A model generated the notes under the pieces. That model ran no database searches and was not told where the DNA came from. It saw nothing but the letters and a program-made list of their open reading frames with translations. Positions 17,643-25,705 of a DNA stretch of 64,000 nt are shown here, piece after piece. The DNA is from CAADGL01 sp964643885. Lineage in GTDB: Bacteria; Planctomycetota; Phycisphaerae; UBA1845; Fen-1342. Location of the stretch: positions 45,494 to 109,493 of the forward strand of contig CAZXUI010000006.1 of assembly GCA_964643885.1 (NCBI GenBank). Direction: 5' to 3'. Every line of letters starts with the position of its first letter. Within the stretch, counting starts at the first letter, position 1. The position numbers and the translations under genes are program-made.

Positions 17643-18173
17643 TTACCTGGTCTGAGCGGCGCCGCTGATCACCGCTCCGGCCTGTCCGACCTGTCCGCGA
17701 ATCTCGCCGCCCGGGTGTGCCAGCGTGTGCACGTTGACGTACGTGTTGCCGGCGGCGATCTCTTCGAGCAGATCGGAGAGCGGAGCGCCCTCCAGCGGTC
17801 CGATCAGGTCGTCCGCGGTCAGCACGCCGGCGGCCAGCAGGCCGTCCTGCGTCACCGGTTCATCGGTCATGAACAGGAACGCGACCGGCGGGCCGTTCTC
17901 GCCTGGGGCACCGAGGTGAATGTGCGCCGCCGTCACGTCCGTCAGGCCGTGCGTCAGCAGTGAGTAGAGCGCGGCGCGGTTGCCCTGGATCGTCACGAAG
18001 GACGCCAGGCCGATCGCATCCGTTTCGACGGGCGGAACTTCGTTCTCGCCAGAGAGAATGGCGACATAGGCCCCCGCCGGCCGGGGCGGAGCCATCATCG
18101 CCGAGTAGGCCAGCGACACCAGGGCTCCCAGTGCCGCGACCGCAACGGCAGTAATAGCGACAGACTTGCGCAT
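17643..18173 (-). CDS. CHRD domain exported protein
   Basis: AAAAGGAGG upstream of the ATG at 18173 fixes the start; 176 aa. A signal peptide or anchor (SVAITAVAVAALGALVSLAYS) precedes a CHRD domain: LSGENEVPPVETDAIGLASF, AAHIHLGAPGENGPPVAFLF, then NTYVNVHTLAHPGGEIRGQV. CHRD domains are beta-sandwich modules of secreted bacterial proteins whose biochemical role is not settled. A good ribosome-binding site and an own terminator suggest a separately expressed, fairly abundant protein. Confidence 0.9.
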   Translation of the reverse strand: MRKSVAITAVAVAALGALVSLAYSAMMAPPRPAGAYVAILSGENEVPPVETDAIGLASFVTIQGNRAALYSLLTHGLTDVTAAHIHLGAPGENGPPVAFLFMTDEPVTQDGLLAAGVLTADDLIGPLEGAPLSDLLEEIAAGNTYVNVHTLAHPGGEIRGQVGQAGAVISGAAQTR

Positions 18174-18368
18174 TTCCGGTCCTCCTTTTGCATGTGCTTG
18201 AACGATTCGCTCTGAACTGGCCCAGCGATTTGAAGCCGATCTTCTCGGGATTGTACTCGGCCGGGCGCGTGCGAGGCGAGAAAAATCGCATGGCGACCTC
18301 ATCGTCCTGCGACATCTGTCACAGTGCGAGGCATCGTTCGCTGCGCGGCGGCGGGACGGCCACGCGGC

Positions 18369-19241
18369 TTACACGGCTCGCCGCGCCGCCGGCGGCGGGG
18401 ATTTCCGGCCCGGCGCGGCCGAGGCGGCCGGCTCTTGTCCGCCGCCCGGGCCCAGCTCGATCTCGAACGGTCCCGGCGGCTGACGCTCGCGCAGTTTCAG
18501 TATGCTCACACGCAGCCGGCACGCCACCCGCGAGCCCCCCACCGCCTCGAACCACAGCCGCGTGGCCGCAAACGTCGCCCCCGCCGGCCGGCCCACACGC
18601 AGCAGCAGCCCGAGCCCGCCGCCCTGCTCGGCCGCGAGCTGAAGCCGCCGCGAAACATACGTATCCAGCGCGGCGGCCGGCGCGATCACCGCTGCGACAC
18701 TGCGGCACCGCAGCGCCAGCTCGCAGACCCAGAGCGCATCCAGGCGGCGGCCCGCCCGCACGATCAGCAGTTGGTCCAGCGACACGCCCAGCCGCACGGC
18801 CGCGGGCGGATAGAAATCCCCCTGAGCATCGACATACAGCACCCAGCGGCCGCCGGCGGCCGGATCGGGTGCACGAGACGCCGCCCGGCCGGCCGCCAGC
18901 AGCGCGACGCTGCGGATGGCCACGCCTTCGCTGGGGGCCATCAGCTCGTGCACGCAGCCGAGGGCCAACCCGCCGCCGAGCGCTTCGTCGAGCGGTGCCA
19001 CCCCGGTGGAGCAGCGTTGGAAGCCGGCCCGCCGGTCGGCCTGCAAGCGGCGGATCTGCTCGGCCACGCGCTCCAGGGCCGCTTGGCGCTCTGTCCGCAT
19101 CATCCGCGGTGCCGGCGGCTCTTGCGGCGCCGGCGGCTCTTGCGGCGTTCGCGGCGCTCGTATTGGATCGGCCGGCGTGACCGGGGGCGGCGCGCAATCC
19201 TCCCAAGCGTCGCACGGATGTGCGAGAGAGAGCGAATCCAT
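18369..19241 (-). CDS. ImuA-like RecA-fold protein
   Basis: Start uncertain: ATG at 19241 (MDSLSLAHP, 290 aa) or ATG at 19376, which coincides with the predicted transcription start. After a Pro-rich stretch, residues resemble ImuA/SulA-type RecA relatives: FQRCSTGVAPLDEALGGGLA, GCVHELMAPSEG, WVLYVDAQGDFYPPA, LIVRAGRRLDALWVCELALR and VAAVIAP. As in ImuA the Walker A loop is degenerate. ImuA works with ImuB and DnaE2 in damage-induced mutagenesis, but neither gene lies downstream here (the next gene is CHRD). The C-terminus ends in a basic Pro/Ala tail. Family assignment is moderately secure, function by analogy. Confidence 0.65.
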   Translation of the reverse strand: MDSLSLAHPCDAWEDCAPPPVTPADPIRAPRTPQEPPAPQEPPAPRMMRTERQAALERVAEQIRRLQADRRAGFQRCSTGVAPLDEALGGGLALGCVHELMAPSEGVAIRSVALLAAGRAASRAPDPAAGGRWVLYVDAQGDFYPPAAVRLGVSLDQLLIVRAGRRLDALWVCELALRCRSVAAVIAPAAALDTYVSRRLQLAAEQGGGLGLLLRVGRPAGATFAATRLWFEAVGGSRVACRLRVSILKLRERQPPGPFEIELGPGGGQEPAASAAPGRKSPPPAARRAV

Positions 19242-19381
19242 GACTCCGTTCCCCACGAATGCGGCACAGGCAGCGAGCAGCTCCGGCGCTGGCGGTCGGC
19301 GGTCAGTGACATGCCAGCCGCCGGAGCCACCCCGCAAGCCCACCGACGCCCGGCGGGCTCGGGCCTTCCCCTCCATACCCT

Positions 19382-19410
19382 AATATAAACCAAACAAATG
19401 AGCCTGGCAA
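19382..19410 (-). promoter_or_regulatory. Sigma-70-type promoter of the ImuA-like gene
   Basis: On the minus strand TTGCCA (19405-19410) and TATATT (19382-19387) are separated by exactly 17 bp. The predicted transcript would start near 19375, at or beside the ATG at 19376, allowing a leaderless message or use of the downstream ATG at 19241. I found no obvious LexA palindrome. Confidence 0.6.
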
Positions 19411-19464
19411 GCTGATTTCAGAATTGCCCGCTCGCCAGCCGGAAAAGGCACCACTTTCGATCGA

Positions 19465-20375
19465 CTAGATTTCGGACGAGAGCCGCCGAGCTCGTTCCAC
19501 CGCCGCCTCGAGGCGTGCCCGAATCTGCCTGACGACATCCACCAGGCTCTGCGGCGCATCCTCGAAACGCAGCCGAGAGAGGAACTCAATCCATCGCCGC
19601 TGCGAGAGTCGCTCGCACGCGAACTCGTCGGAGAGACCGACCGGCGTGACCTCGGGAACGATCGTAGCGCGGCGCCGAAACGTGGCCGCGATGGCGTCCG
19701 CGAGCACGGTCTGCTCGAGCGAGCAGCCTGGAGGATAACGAGCAGGTCGTAATAGTCCTTCATCCGGCTGTTGGTGATTCCGAGCGTGACAATCGCTTCG
19801 AGCTTCTCAGCGATCACGGTTTCGGGCGGATACATCCGCAAGCGGGGCGAATCCTGGCTGAGCGGCGTCGGAAACGCCTCGACTTTCGGCGGGGGCACGA
19901 TCGTGTCGCCGAATCCGACGTCGATCTGAATCGGAATCCGCGCATTGCCCAGCATGGCTGCGAGCCTCACGCGAATCCCGCCGTACTTCTGCGCTCCGCG
20001 AATCGACTCAGCCCTCACGGCCTCCGGGTCGAAGCGCACCCCGTCGTCGGCGACGGCACCCCGATGATCCGACGCACGGCCACGGCAACGGCGCTCGTTG
20101 TCGGCTCTCCGAGCCCGAGAAGATCGAGGTCCTTCGTGGGCCGGTGCAGGTCGGCCGCCCAGACACGAAAGAGCATCGCGCCCTTGAGCACGAAACGGTC
20201 GGCGAGCTCGGACTTGGACAGGCGATACAGAAGACGCTCGATCGCGTACTGGACGAGCAGCGCGTCGTAGTCAGTGCCCCGGGCGCGGCTCAGGTTCAAC
20301 AGCCGCCGGCGAACGGACGCGGCCGCGTTCGTGACGCCCTTGTCCTTTACGCGAGCGACTCCATGTATGGCCGCA
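19465..20375 (-). pseudogene. abiEii: AbiEii-type nucleotidyltransferase toxin, frameshifted twice
   Basis: Three successive frames together read as one AbiEii protein: AASVRRRLLNLSRARGTDYD...FVLKGAMLFRVW...RPTKDLDLLG (nucleotidyltransferase core), then DDGVRFDPEAVRAE...GFGDTIVPPP...YPPETVIAEKLEAIVTLG, and finally EQTVLADAIAATFRRR to the stop at 19465. The first break lies at a C4 run (20059-20062 on the plus strand), the second near 19728-19735; one added base at each restores the family sequence. AbiEii transfers nucleotides and halts growth on phage infection. As given, the toxin cannot be made. No standard start codon is visible in frame; the 5' end overlaps the antitoxin gene's 3' end. 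Confidence 0.8.
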
Positions 20376-20949
20376 TGACATTGGCCACGCGGTCGATCTT
20401 CGCGCAACGGTAGATCTCGTCCATCGTCGCCGTGCGCTGCCGCCAGCAATCACGAAGCGCCTCGATCGCGACGTCGGTGCCGACTTTGCGGCGGTATTTG
20501 AAGCAGTCCGCCACCGTCTTGGCGGGTGTCGTGATGCGCACCGGCACGCCCTCGATCTCGCGAATCTCCACGCCCGCCCGAAGCGAGTCGCCGGACGCCC
20601 GCACCACGCGGAGAGGCGGGTGATCCAGCGCCGGGGCTCGCGCCTTCCGGTCGAGCATGATCCACACTTCGTGGGGGTTCTGCGTGGTCAGTTCATGAAA
20701 ACGAAGCGCCGAAAGCAGGCAGATCACCGCCGCCGGAGTCCGCTTCGCCACCACGGCCAGGTCCGTGTGCTCGGTCGGGTCGTGGTCGGCGACGGTGTAG
20801 ATGCCGCGGGCGCGACGGATCAGGAGACCCTGCTGCACGAGCCGCGTCAAAACTGCGGTCGGCGCTCGTGACGCGTCAAGATCCCGAGGACGGATGAGCC
20901 CGCGCCGGCGGGCTTGCCGAAGGATTCGCTCGGCCTGTGTGGCCCGCAT
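20347..20949 (-). CDS. abiEi: AbiEi-family antitoxin
   Basis: 200 aa, complete. The N-terminal winged helix (RILRQARRRGLIRPRDLDAS...VLTRLVQQGLLIRRARGIYTV) is followed by the AbiEi C-terminal domain: AVICLLSALRFHELTTQNPH, EVWIMLDRKARAP and TPAKTVADCFKYRRKVG. AbiEi represses its own operon and antagonises AbiEii without binding it (type IV system). The gene overlaps the toxin frame, as usual for these pairs. Intact while its toxin partner is broken. Confidence 0.9.
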   Translation of the reverse strand: MRATQAERILRQARRRGLIRPRDLDASRAPTAVLTRLVQQGLLIRRARGIYTVADHDPTEHTDLAVVAKRTPAAVICLLSALRFHELTTQNPHEVWIMLDRKARAPALDHPPLRVVRASGDSLRAGVEIREIEGVPVRITTPAKTVADCFKYRRKVGTDVAIEALRDCWRQRTATMDEIYRCAKIDRVANVMRPYMESLA

Positions 20950-20963
20950 GGTTCCGCTTCGTT

Positions 20964-20985
20964 GTAATCTGTCGGCACTTATTAC
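20964..20985. promoter_or_regulatory. Candidate AbiEi operator (inverted repeat)
   Basis: GTAAT and ATTAC flank a 12-bp spacer 15-36 bp upstream of the antitoxin start, inside an unusually AT-rich patch. AbiEi proteins are known to bind inverted repeats in their own promoters; that this is the site is inferred from position. Confidence 0.4.
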
Positions 20986-21506
20986 GAATGGCCGACGTTT
21001 AGCAACATTCTACCTGCGTCCGACCCGCGAAGCAACCGTCGATGTGACTCAACCAACGATGGCAAAAGAAGTTACGAAGGAACTGCGACGGTCACAGGCT
21101 CCGAACGGAACACGATGAAATCCGGACCTGGTCCTATAATACCAGACGCAACGATGGATGCTCTGACGATCGAACCATGGCGCCCGAGTTCCGGTCTGCT
21201 GGCCGCGACTCCGTGGCGCCCACGTGCGCGGCGGGTGGGACGTTCGCGATCCCCAGCGGACGCGTGGCCGGACCGCACTGCTCGCAGCGCAGTGGCGCGC
21301 CGACACGCCGAGCGTGACGTGGGATTCGGAGCTCGAGACCCCGTGACCCCGTGCTCGGCGCACGGGGTTCTGATTGCGGGCGGGACGCCCGCGCGCCCCA
21401 ATCGGGCGGAACGCCCGCGCTCCCCAGAGCCGCGCGATTCGCTCACCGGCTCAGACGCCCGCGCGCCCCGGAGCCGCGCGCGATTCGTTCACGGGCTCAG
21501 CGCTGA
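20986..21506. other. Intergenic region, repeat-derived
   Basis: About 520 bp without a convincing gene. It holds a lone TATAAT (21135-21140) without a -35 box, the repeat at 21275-21372, and three imperfect copies of a CGGGACGCCCGCGCGCCCC-like phrase (21380-21470). Confidence 0.5.
21275..21372. repeat. ACTGCTCGCAG/GCGCACGGGGTTCTGA repeat, copy 1
   Basis: Starts with ACTGCTCGCAGCGCAGTGGC and ends with GTGCTCGGCGCACGGGGTTC. The same two ends, with a different middle, appear at 34846-34923. Both copies end an intergenic gap near the 3' end of a gene. Confidence 0.7.
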
Positions 21507-23861
21507 TCACCGCGCCGCGACGACGCGCCACTCCAGAATTCCCGCCGAGAGCCCCTCGCCCAGTTCCGCCTCGATCCGCAGACCCGTCGTCTGCACCGGC
21601 TCGAACTCCGCGCGGTTGAAGCGGTCCAGCGCCGTGCCGTACTCGCCGCGCAGCGAGACCTCGCGCCACTCATCGCCGGCTCGATAAAGCAGCTTCCACG
21701 ACGCCGGCGGGCCGCAGCCGGCCCCCTTGCGGCTGTCGTCGAACCAGTAGACCTCGACGGCCGAGACGCGCCGCGCTTCGTCGAAGTCATACTGCACCCA
21801 CTCCGTCCCGCCCCGCCGCGGCCACCAGGTGAAGCGCGCGATCCCGCCGTCGCTCGAATCCTTCGGCTCCACACGGTCACGCAGGGCGTCCACAGTGTCC
21901 GCCCGCCAGCAGTGCGACGCCGACGGCCGCAGCCAGCCGACCGGGCCCGGCTCGATGGCCGCGGCCGTCTCGGGCAGCCAGACGACCATCTCGCCCGGCT
22001 CGCGGTTGTCCCAGGCGTAATAAGGAATCGCCGTCAACTCGATCTCTCGGCCCTGCGGCGAGGCGCGATAGAGCTCATCCTCCCAGGCGGGCACATCGAG
22101 CGTTACGCCGCGGCCGCGAAGAACCGTCACGCCGCCGAGCAACTCGCTGCGCCACTCCGCCCGGAGCTCGGCCCCGCGCGGCAGGAGGATGTTTCGCACG
22201 TGTCCGCCGTGGTCGACACCCTCCAGGCAGTAGACGATCGGACCACGCTGAAGGGCCACGCGTCCGCGATTGGCCTGCACGCGCGGGTGACTCTCGATCC
22301 GCTCGACCGGCATCGGCAGGTCGAGCTCGACGAGGTCGCCCGGTTTCCACTGGCGTGCGAGCCGCGCGTAGCCGCGCTCCATCTGCAACGGGCCGACGGG
22401 CTCGCCGTTGATTCTCAGCGTCGCCCCGCGCGACCAGCCGGGAATGCGGACAAAAAGCGCGAACTCCGCCGCCTTGGCCGGCCGCAGGGTCAACCGCACG
22501 CTGCCCTCCCACGGGTAGCGCGTCCGCTGCACGATCTCTACCGCGCCGAGATCGTCGAGCTTGATCGTCGCCGTGCCGGCCATGAACTGGTTGACATAGA
22601 TGGCCCGCGGGCCGACGGCGTAGGCGTACCCCCCTACCGTCGGGACGAGCCGCAACAGGTTCGGCGGACAGCACGCGCAGGCGAACCAGGGCTGGCGATG
22701 ATGCTCGCCGCGGCTGGCCAGCGGGTTCACGTAGAAGAATCTCTCGCCGTCGAGCGAGAGTCCCGACAGAATGCCGTTGTAGAGGCTGCGCTCGAGCACA
22801 TCCGCGTAGCGGGCATCCGCATGGAGCAGGTTCAGGCGGTGATTCCAGAAGAGCAGGCCGACGCCGGCGCAGGTCTCGGCATAAGCCGTCTCGTTGGGCA
22901 GGTCGTAGGCGACGGTGAAGCCTTCGTTGTGGCGCGACGAGCCGATCCCTCCCGTGACATACATCTTGCGGTCGGTCACGTCGTGCCAGATCACGTTCAG
23001 CGGCTCGACGTATTCGCCGCCGACGCCGAGCCGGGCCAGGTCCGCGGCCGCACAGTAGAAGTAGGTTGCCCGCACCGCGTGCCCGACGATTTCGCGCTGC
23101 TCGACAAGCGGCTTGTGATCCTGCGCGTACTCGCCATAGAGCTCGCGGCCGTTGGCGCGGCCGCGCTGCTCGACGAAGAACTGCGCGAGCTTGAGGTGGC
23201 GCTGCTCGCCGGTCCGCTCGTAGAGGCGAATCAGTGCCAGTTCCAGCTCGGCGTGCCCCGGCGGCGAGGTGCGCCGGCCGGGCCCGAATTCCCTCTCGAT
23301 CAGGTCGACGAAGCGGATCGCCACGTCCAGCAGGCTGCGCTTGCCCGTCGCCTGCTCGTAGGCGAGCCCGGCCTCGAGCAGGTGCCCGGCGCAGTAGAGC
23401 TCGTGCCGCACGGCGATGTTCGACCAGCGCTGCTCCTCGGGCGTCAGTGAGAAATAGCTGTTCAGATAGCCGTCCGGCTGCTGGGCGGCGGCGATGCGGG
23501 CGATCAGCCCGTCCACCTGCCGTTCGATTTCGCTGTCGCGCTCGAGCGAGAGCAGATACGCGGCGCCTTCGAGCATCTTGTAGACGTCGGAGTCGTTGAA
23601 GAAATAGCCCTCGAACTTGCCCTCCGCCTTGCCGGCCGCCTTGTCGAGATTCGCCAGCCGGCCAGTCTCGTCGCACATCCGCAGGTTGTGAGGCAGCAGC
23701 CGCTCGCGGGCGACGCGCTGCCACGCGGACCAGAACGAATCCCCGAGCCGCACGTCTGTGAACGGCACTTCGCGCAATCCGACGCGCTCCTGGCCGGCCG
23801 CGAGAGCCGCAGCGAAGAGCCCGCCGACGCCGATCAGTACGCAGCGCAGAATCGCATTCAT
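21507..23861 (-). CDS. GH127 beta-L-arabinofuranosidase family glycoside hydrolase
   Basis: Start at the ATG at 23861 (AGGAAG upstream), 784 aa with signal peptide (ILRCVLIGVGGLFAAALAAG). The GH127 signature is complete: FFNDSDVYKMLEGAAYLL, DGYLNSYF, HELYCAGHLLEAGLAYE, YVTGGIGSSRHNEGF, AYAETCAGVGLLFWN and CACCPPNLLRLV. Glu329 and Cys331 plus the Cys397-Cys398 pair match the zinc-binding/nucleophile set of HypBA1 (Glu338, Cys340, Cys417, Cys418). About 130 C-terminal residues form an extra beta-sandwich resembling a discoidin-type carbohydrate-binding module. It probably removes arabinofuranosyl or related sugars outside the cytoplasm. Divergent from the DUF1080 gene, with which it may share regulation. 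Confidence 0.92.
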   Translation of the reverse strand: MNAILRCVLIGVGGLFAAALAAGQERVGLREVPFTDVRLGDSFWSAWQRVARERLLPHNLRMCDETGRLANLDKAAGKAEGKFEGYFFNDSDVYKMLEGAAYLLSLERDSEIERQVDGLIARIAAAQQPDGYLNSYFSLTPEEQRWSNIAVRHELYCAGHLLEAGLAYEQATGKRSLLDVAIRFVDLIEREFGPGRRTSPPGHAELELALIRLYERTGEQRHLKLAQFFVEQRGRANGRELYGEYAQDHKPLVEQREIVGHAVRATYFYCAAADLARLGVGGEYVEPLNVIWHDVTDRKMYVTGGIGSSRHNEGFTVAYDLPNETAYAETCAGVGLLFWNHRLNLLHADARYADVLERSLYNGILSGLSLDGERFFYVNPLASRGEHHRQPWFACACCPPNLLRLVPTVGGYAYAVGPRAIYVNQFMAGTATIKLDDLGAVEIVQRTRYPWEGSVRLTLRPAKAAEFALFVRIPGWSRGATLRINGEPVGPLQMERGYARLARQWKPGDLVELDLPMPVERIESHPRVQANRGRVALQRGPIVYCLEGVDHGGHVRNILLPRGAELRAEWRSELLGGVTVLRGRGVTLDVPAWEDELYRASPQGREIELTAIPYYAWDNREPGEMVVWLPETAAAIEPGPVGWLRPSASHCWRADTVDALRDRVEPKDSSDGGIARFTWWPRRGGTEWVQYDFDEARRVSAVEVYWFDDSRKGAGCGPPASWKLLYRAGDEWREVSLRGEYGTALDRFNRAEFEPVQTTGLRIEAELGEGLSAGILEWRVVAAR

Positions 23862-24072
23862 GGTGAGCTTCCTGACGGTTAAGTTCTTGCGGAGTCGCGT
23901 GCCGCACGCAGTCTCCGGTATGCCCCCTCCGGCCCGCTGCAACACCGCAGCGACTATAGCCCTCCCCGCGGCCGGCCACAACGCCGGCGGCGGGCCCCGG
24001 TTTACGCCGGCGGGAATAGCCGCCAAGATGCGCACGGACCGCGGCCGAGAGCCGCGGCTGGAGGCCCCTGCC

Positions 24073-25398
24073 ATGTCGCGCCTGCGAATCGCGCGCGTCG
24101 TTTTCCGCTGCGTACTCTTCTCCGCCTGTGCCGTATCGATGCTGAGCTCGCGTGCCGCCGCACAGCAGCCGGAGTGGGAAGACCTCATCGGCCACGGCGA
24201 TCTTCGCGACTGGATTCGCCGTGGCGGCGTGGCCGTCTACGAGTTCGAGGACGGCGCCATCGTCGGTCGAACCAGGATCGATACACCCAACACCTTCCTG
24301 TGCACGCCGCGGCACTTCGCCGATTTCGAGCTCGAGTATGAATTCAAGATCGACGCGCGGCTCAACTCCGGTGTGCAGATTCGCAGCCAGAGCGTGCCGG
24401 GCTACCGGAAGGACGTCGTGCACGGCTACCAGGTCGAGATCGACCCGACGCCGCGCGCCCGCACGGCCGGCATCTACGATGAATCCCGCCGCGGCTGGCT
24501 GGCCGACCTGGCCGACAACGAGGCCGCCCGCGAGGCCTTCAAGCCCGGCGAGTGGAACCATGTCCGTGTCGAGGCCCGCGGCGGTCGCATCCGCACGTGG
24601 CTCAACGGGGTGGCCGCGGCGGATCTGAAGGATGACCTGACGCGGCGCGGGTTCATCGGACTTCAGGTGCACTCCACCGAAATCGCAGAGCCGCTCGAAG
24701 TGCGCTGGCGCAAGCTCCGTATCCGCAGCTTCGGCGATCCGTCGCTCACGCCGCCGGAGGGCGGCCGCTGGCTGCTGCGCGGAACCGACTCGCTCGACAA
24801 CTGGCAGCCGCTCGGGCAGGCGGGCTCGAAGGTGCGATGGAGCGTGCACACGAACGGCGCGGTGACGGACCACATCGGCGCGACGATGCACTGCAATCTG
24901 ACCGTGAACCCCGGCAGCGGCAACATCGTCACGCGTGACGAGTTCGGCGACTGCCGGCTGCACGTCGAGTTCTGCGTCGATGACAACGGCCAGGAGGGCC
25001 AGGCGAATGGCAACAGCGGCGTGTACATCCACGGGCGATACGAGGTGCAGATTCTCAACTCCGCCGGGCAGGAGCCGGCCGACAACCTCTGCGGCGGCAT
25101 CTACAAGGTGAAGGCGCCCGACTACAACATGGCCCTGCCGGCCGGCGAGTGGCAGACGTATGACATCGAGTTCCGCGCGCCGCGGTGGGACAGGGACGGC
25201 GCCAAGTCCCAGAACGCCCGCATCAGCGTTTATCACAACGGGACGCGCATTCACGACGATGTCGAGGTTCCCGGGCCGACCGGGGCGGGGCAGCCGGAGG
25301 CGGCGCCCGAGGGCGGCGGGGTCGGCCGCGGGCCGATCATGCTTCAGGATCACGGCAATCTGGTGAAGTTCCGCAACATCTGGGTCGCGCCGCTGTGA
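24073..25398 (+). CDS. Exported protein with two DUF1080 (3-keto-disaccharide hydrolase) domains
   Basis: 441 aa from the ATG at 24073. A signal peptide (VVFRCVLFSACAVSMLSSRAAA) leads to two concanavalin-like DUF1080 domains: residues ~35-205 (EDLIGHGDLRDWIRRGG, FELEYEFKIDARLNSGVQIR, GEWNHVRVEARGG) and ~225-440 (RGTDSLDNWQPLG, NGNSGVYIHGRYEVQILNSA, LQDHGNLVKFRNIWVAP). DUF1080 proteins are lyase/hydrolase-type enzymes acting on 3-keto-glucosides after Gfo/Idh/MocA oxidation; such a gene (25706) follows. The 211-bp gap to GH127 holds the divergent promoters. Confidence 0.9.
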   Translation: MSRLRIARVVFRCVLFSACAVSMLSSRAAAQQPEWEDLIGHGDLRDWIRRGGVAVYEFEDGAIVGRTRIDTPNTFLCTPRHFADFELEYEFKIDARLNSGVQIRSQSVPGYRKDVVHGYQVEIDPTPRARTAGIYDESRRGWLADLADNEAAREAFKPGEWNHVRVEARGGRIRTWLNGVAAADLKDDLTRRGFIGLQVHSTEIAEPLEVRWRKLRIRSFGDPSLTPPEGGRWLLRGTDSLDNWQPLGQAGSKVRWSVHTNGAVTDHIGATMHCNLTVNPGSGNIVTRDEFGDCRLHVEFCVDDNGQEGQANGNSGVYIHGRYEVQILNSAGQEPADNLCGGIYKVKAPDYNMALPAGEWQTYDIEFRAPRWDRDGAKSQNARISVYHNGTRIHDDVEVPGPTGAGQPEAAPEGGGVGRGPIMLQDHGNLVKFRNIWVAPL

Positions 25399-25525
25399 GC
25401 GCGCGAGGGAGCAGCGCTGGCGACGAGTTGCGGGCAGCGTGGGCGGCTGGGGGTGCGAGATCGGAATCTCGCACCAGCCGGTAGAGTGCGTCCCTTGACG
25501 CACCGACAGGCTGATGGGCCCAGGT

Positions 25526-25692
25526 GCGACCGGTCGGAGACCGGTCGTCCAGTGACCGGTCAGAGACCGGTCCCCCATTTTCGGGGCAGCGGCAAAGAGA
25601 GTCTTTGCCGTACCGTGGCTTCGGATCTCGCACCAGCGGAGAGACCGGTCAGAGACCGGTCAGAGACCGGTCCCCCATTCGCGGAGCATTTG
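25526..25692. repeat. CCGGTC repeat pair flanking a CTTTGCCGTACCG hairpin
   Basis: Two copies of the dispersed module (25526-25580 and 25641-25692) flank the phrase CGGCAAAGAGAGTCTTTGCC, itself a hairpin. CTTTGCCGTACCG recurs beside the module at 46660. The gap 25399-25705 holds nothing else apparent. A mirrored ATCTCGCACCAGC phrase occurs at 25460 and 25624. Confidence 0.85.
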
Positions 25693-25705
25693 AAGGACGA
25701 CGCAG

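Noticed and set aside
21135..21140. TATAAT as promoter
   Set aside because: No -35 element at 16-18 bp and no gene follows on the plus strand.
22075..25578. Minus-strand open frame of 1167 codons
   Set aside because: Crosses two real genes (GH127 in another frame, DUF1080 antisense); no domain.
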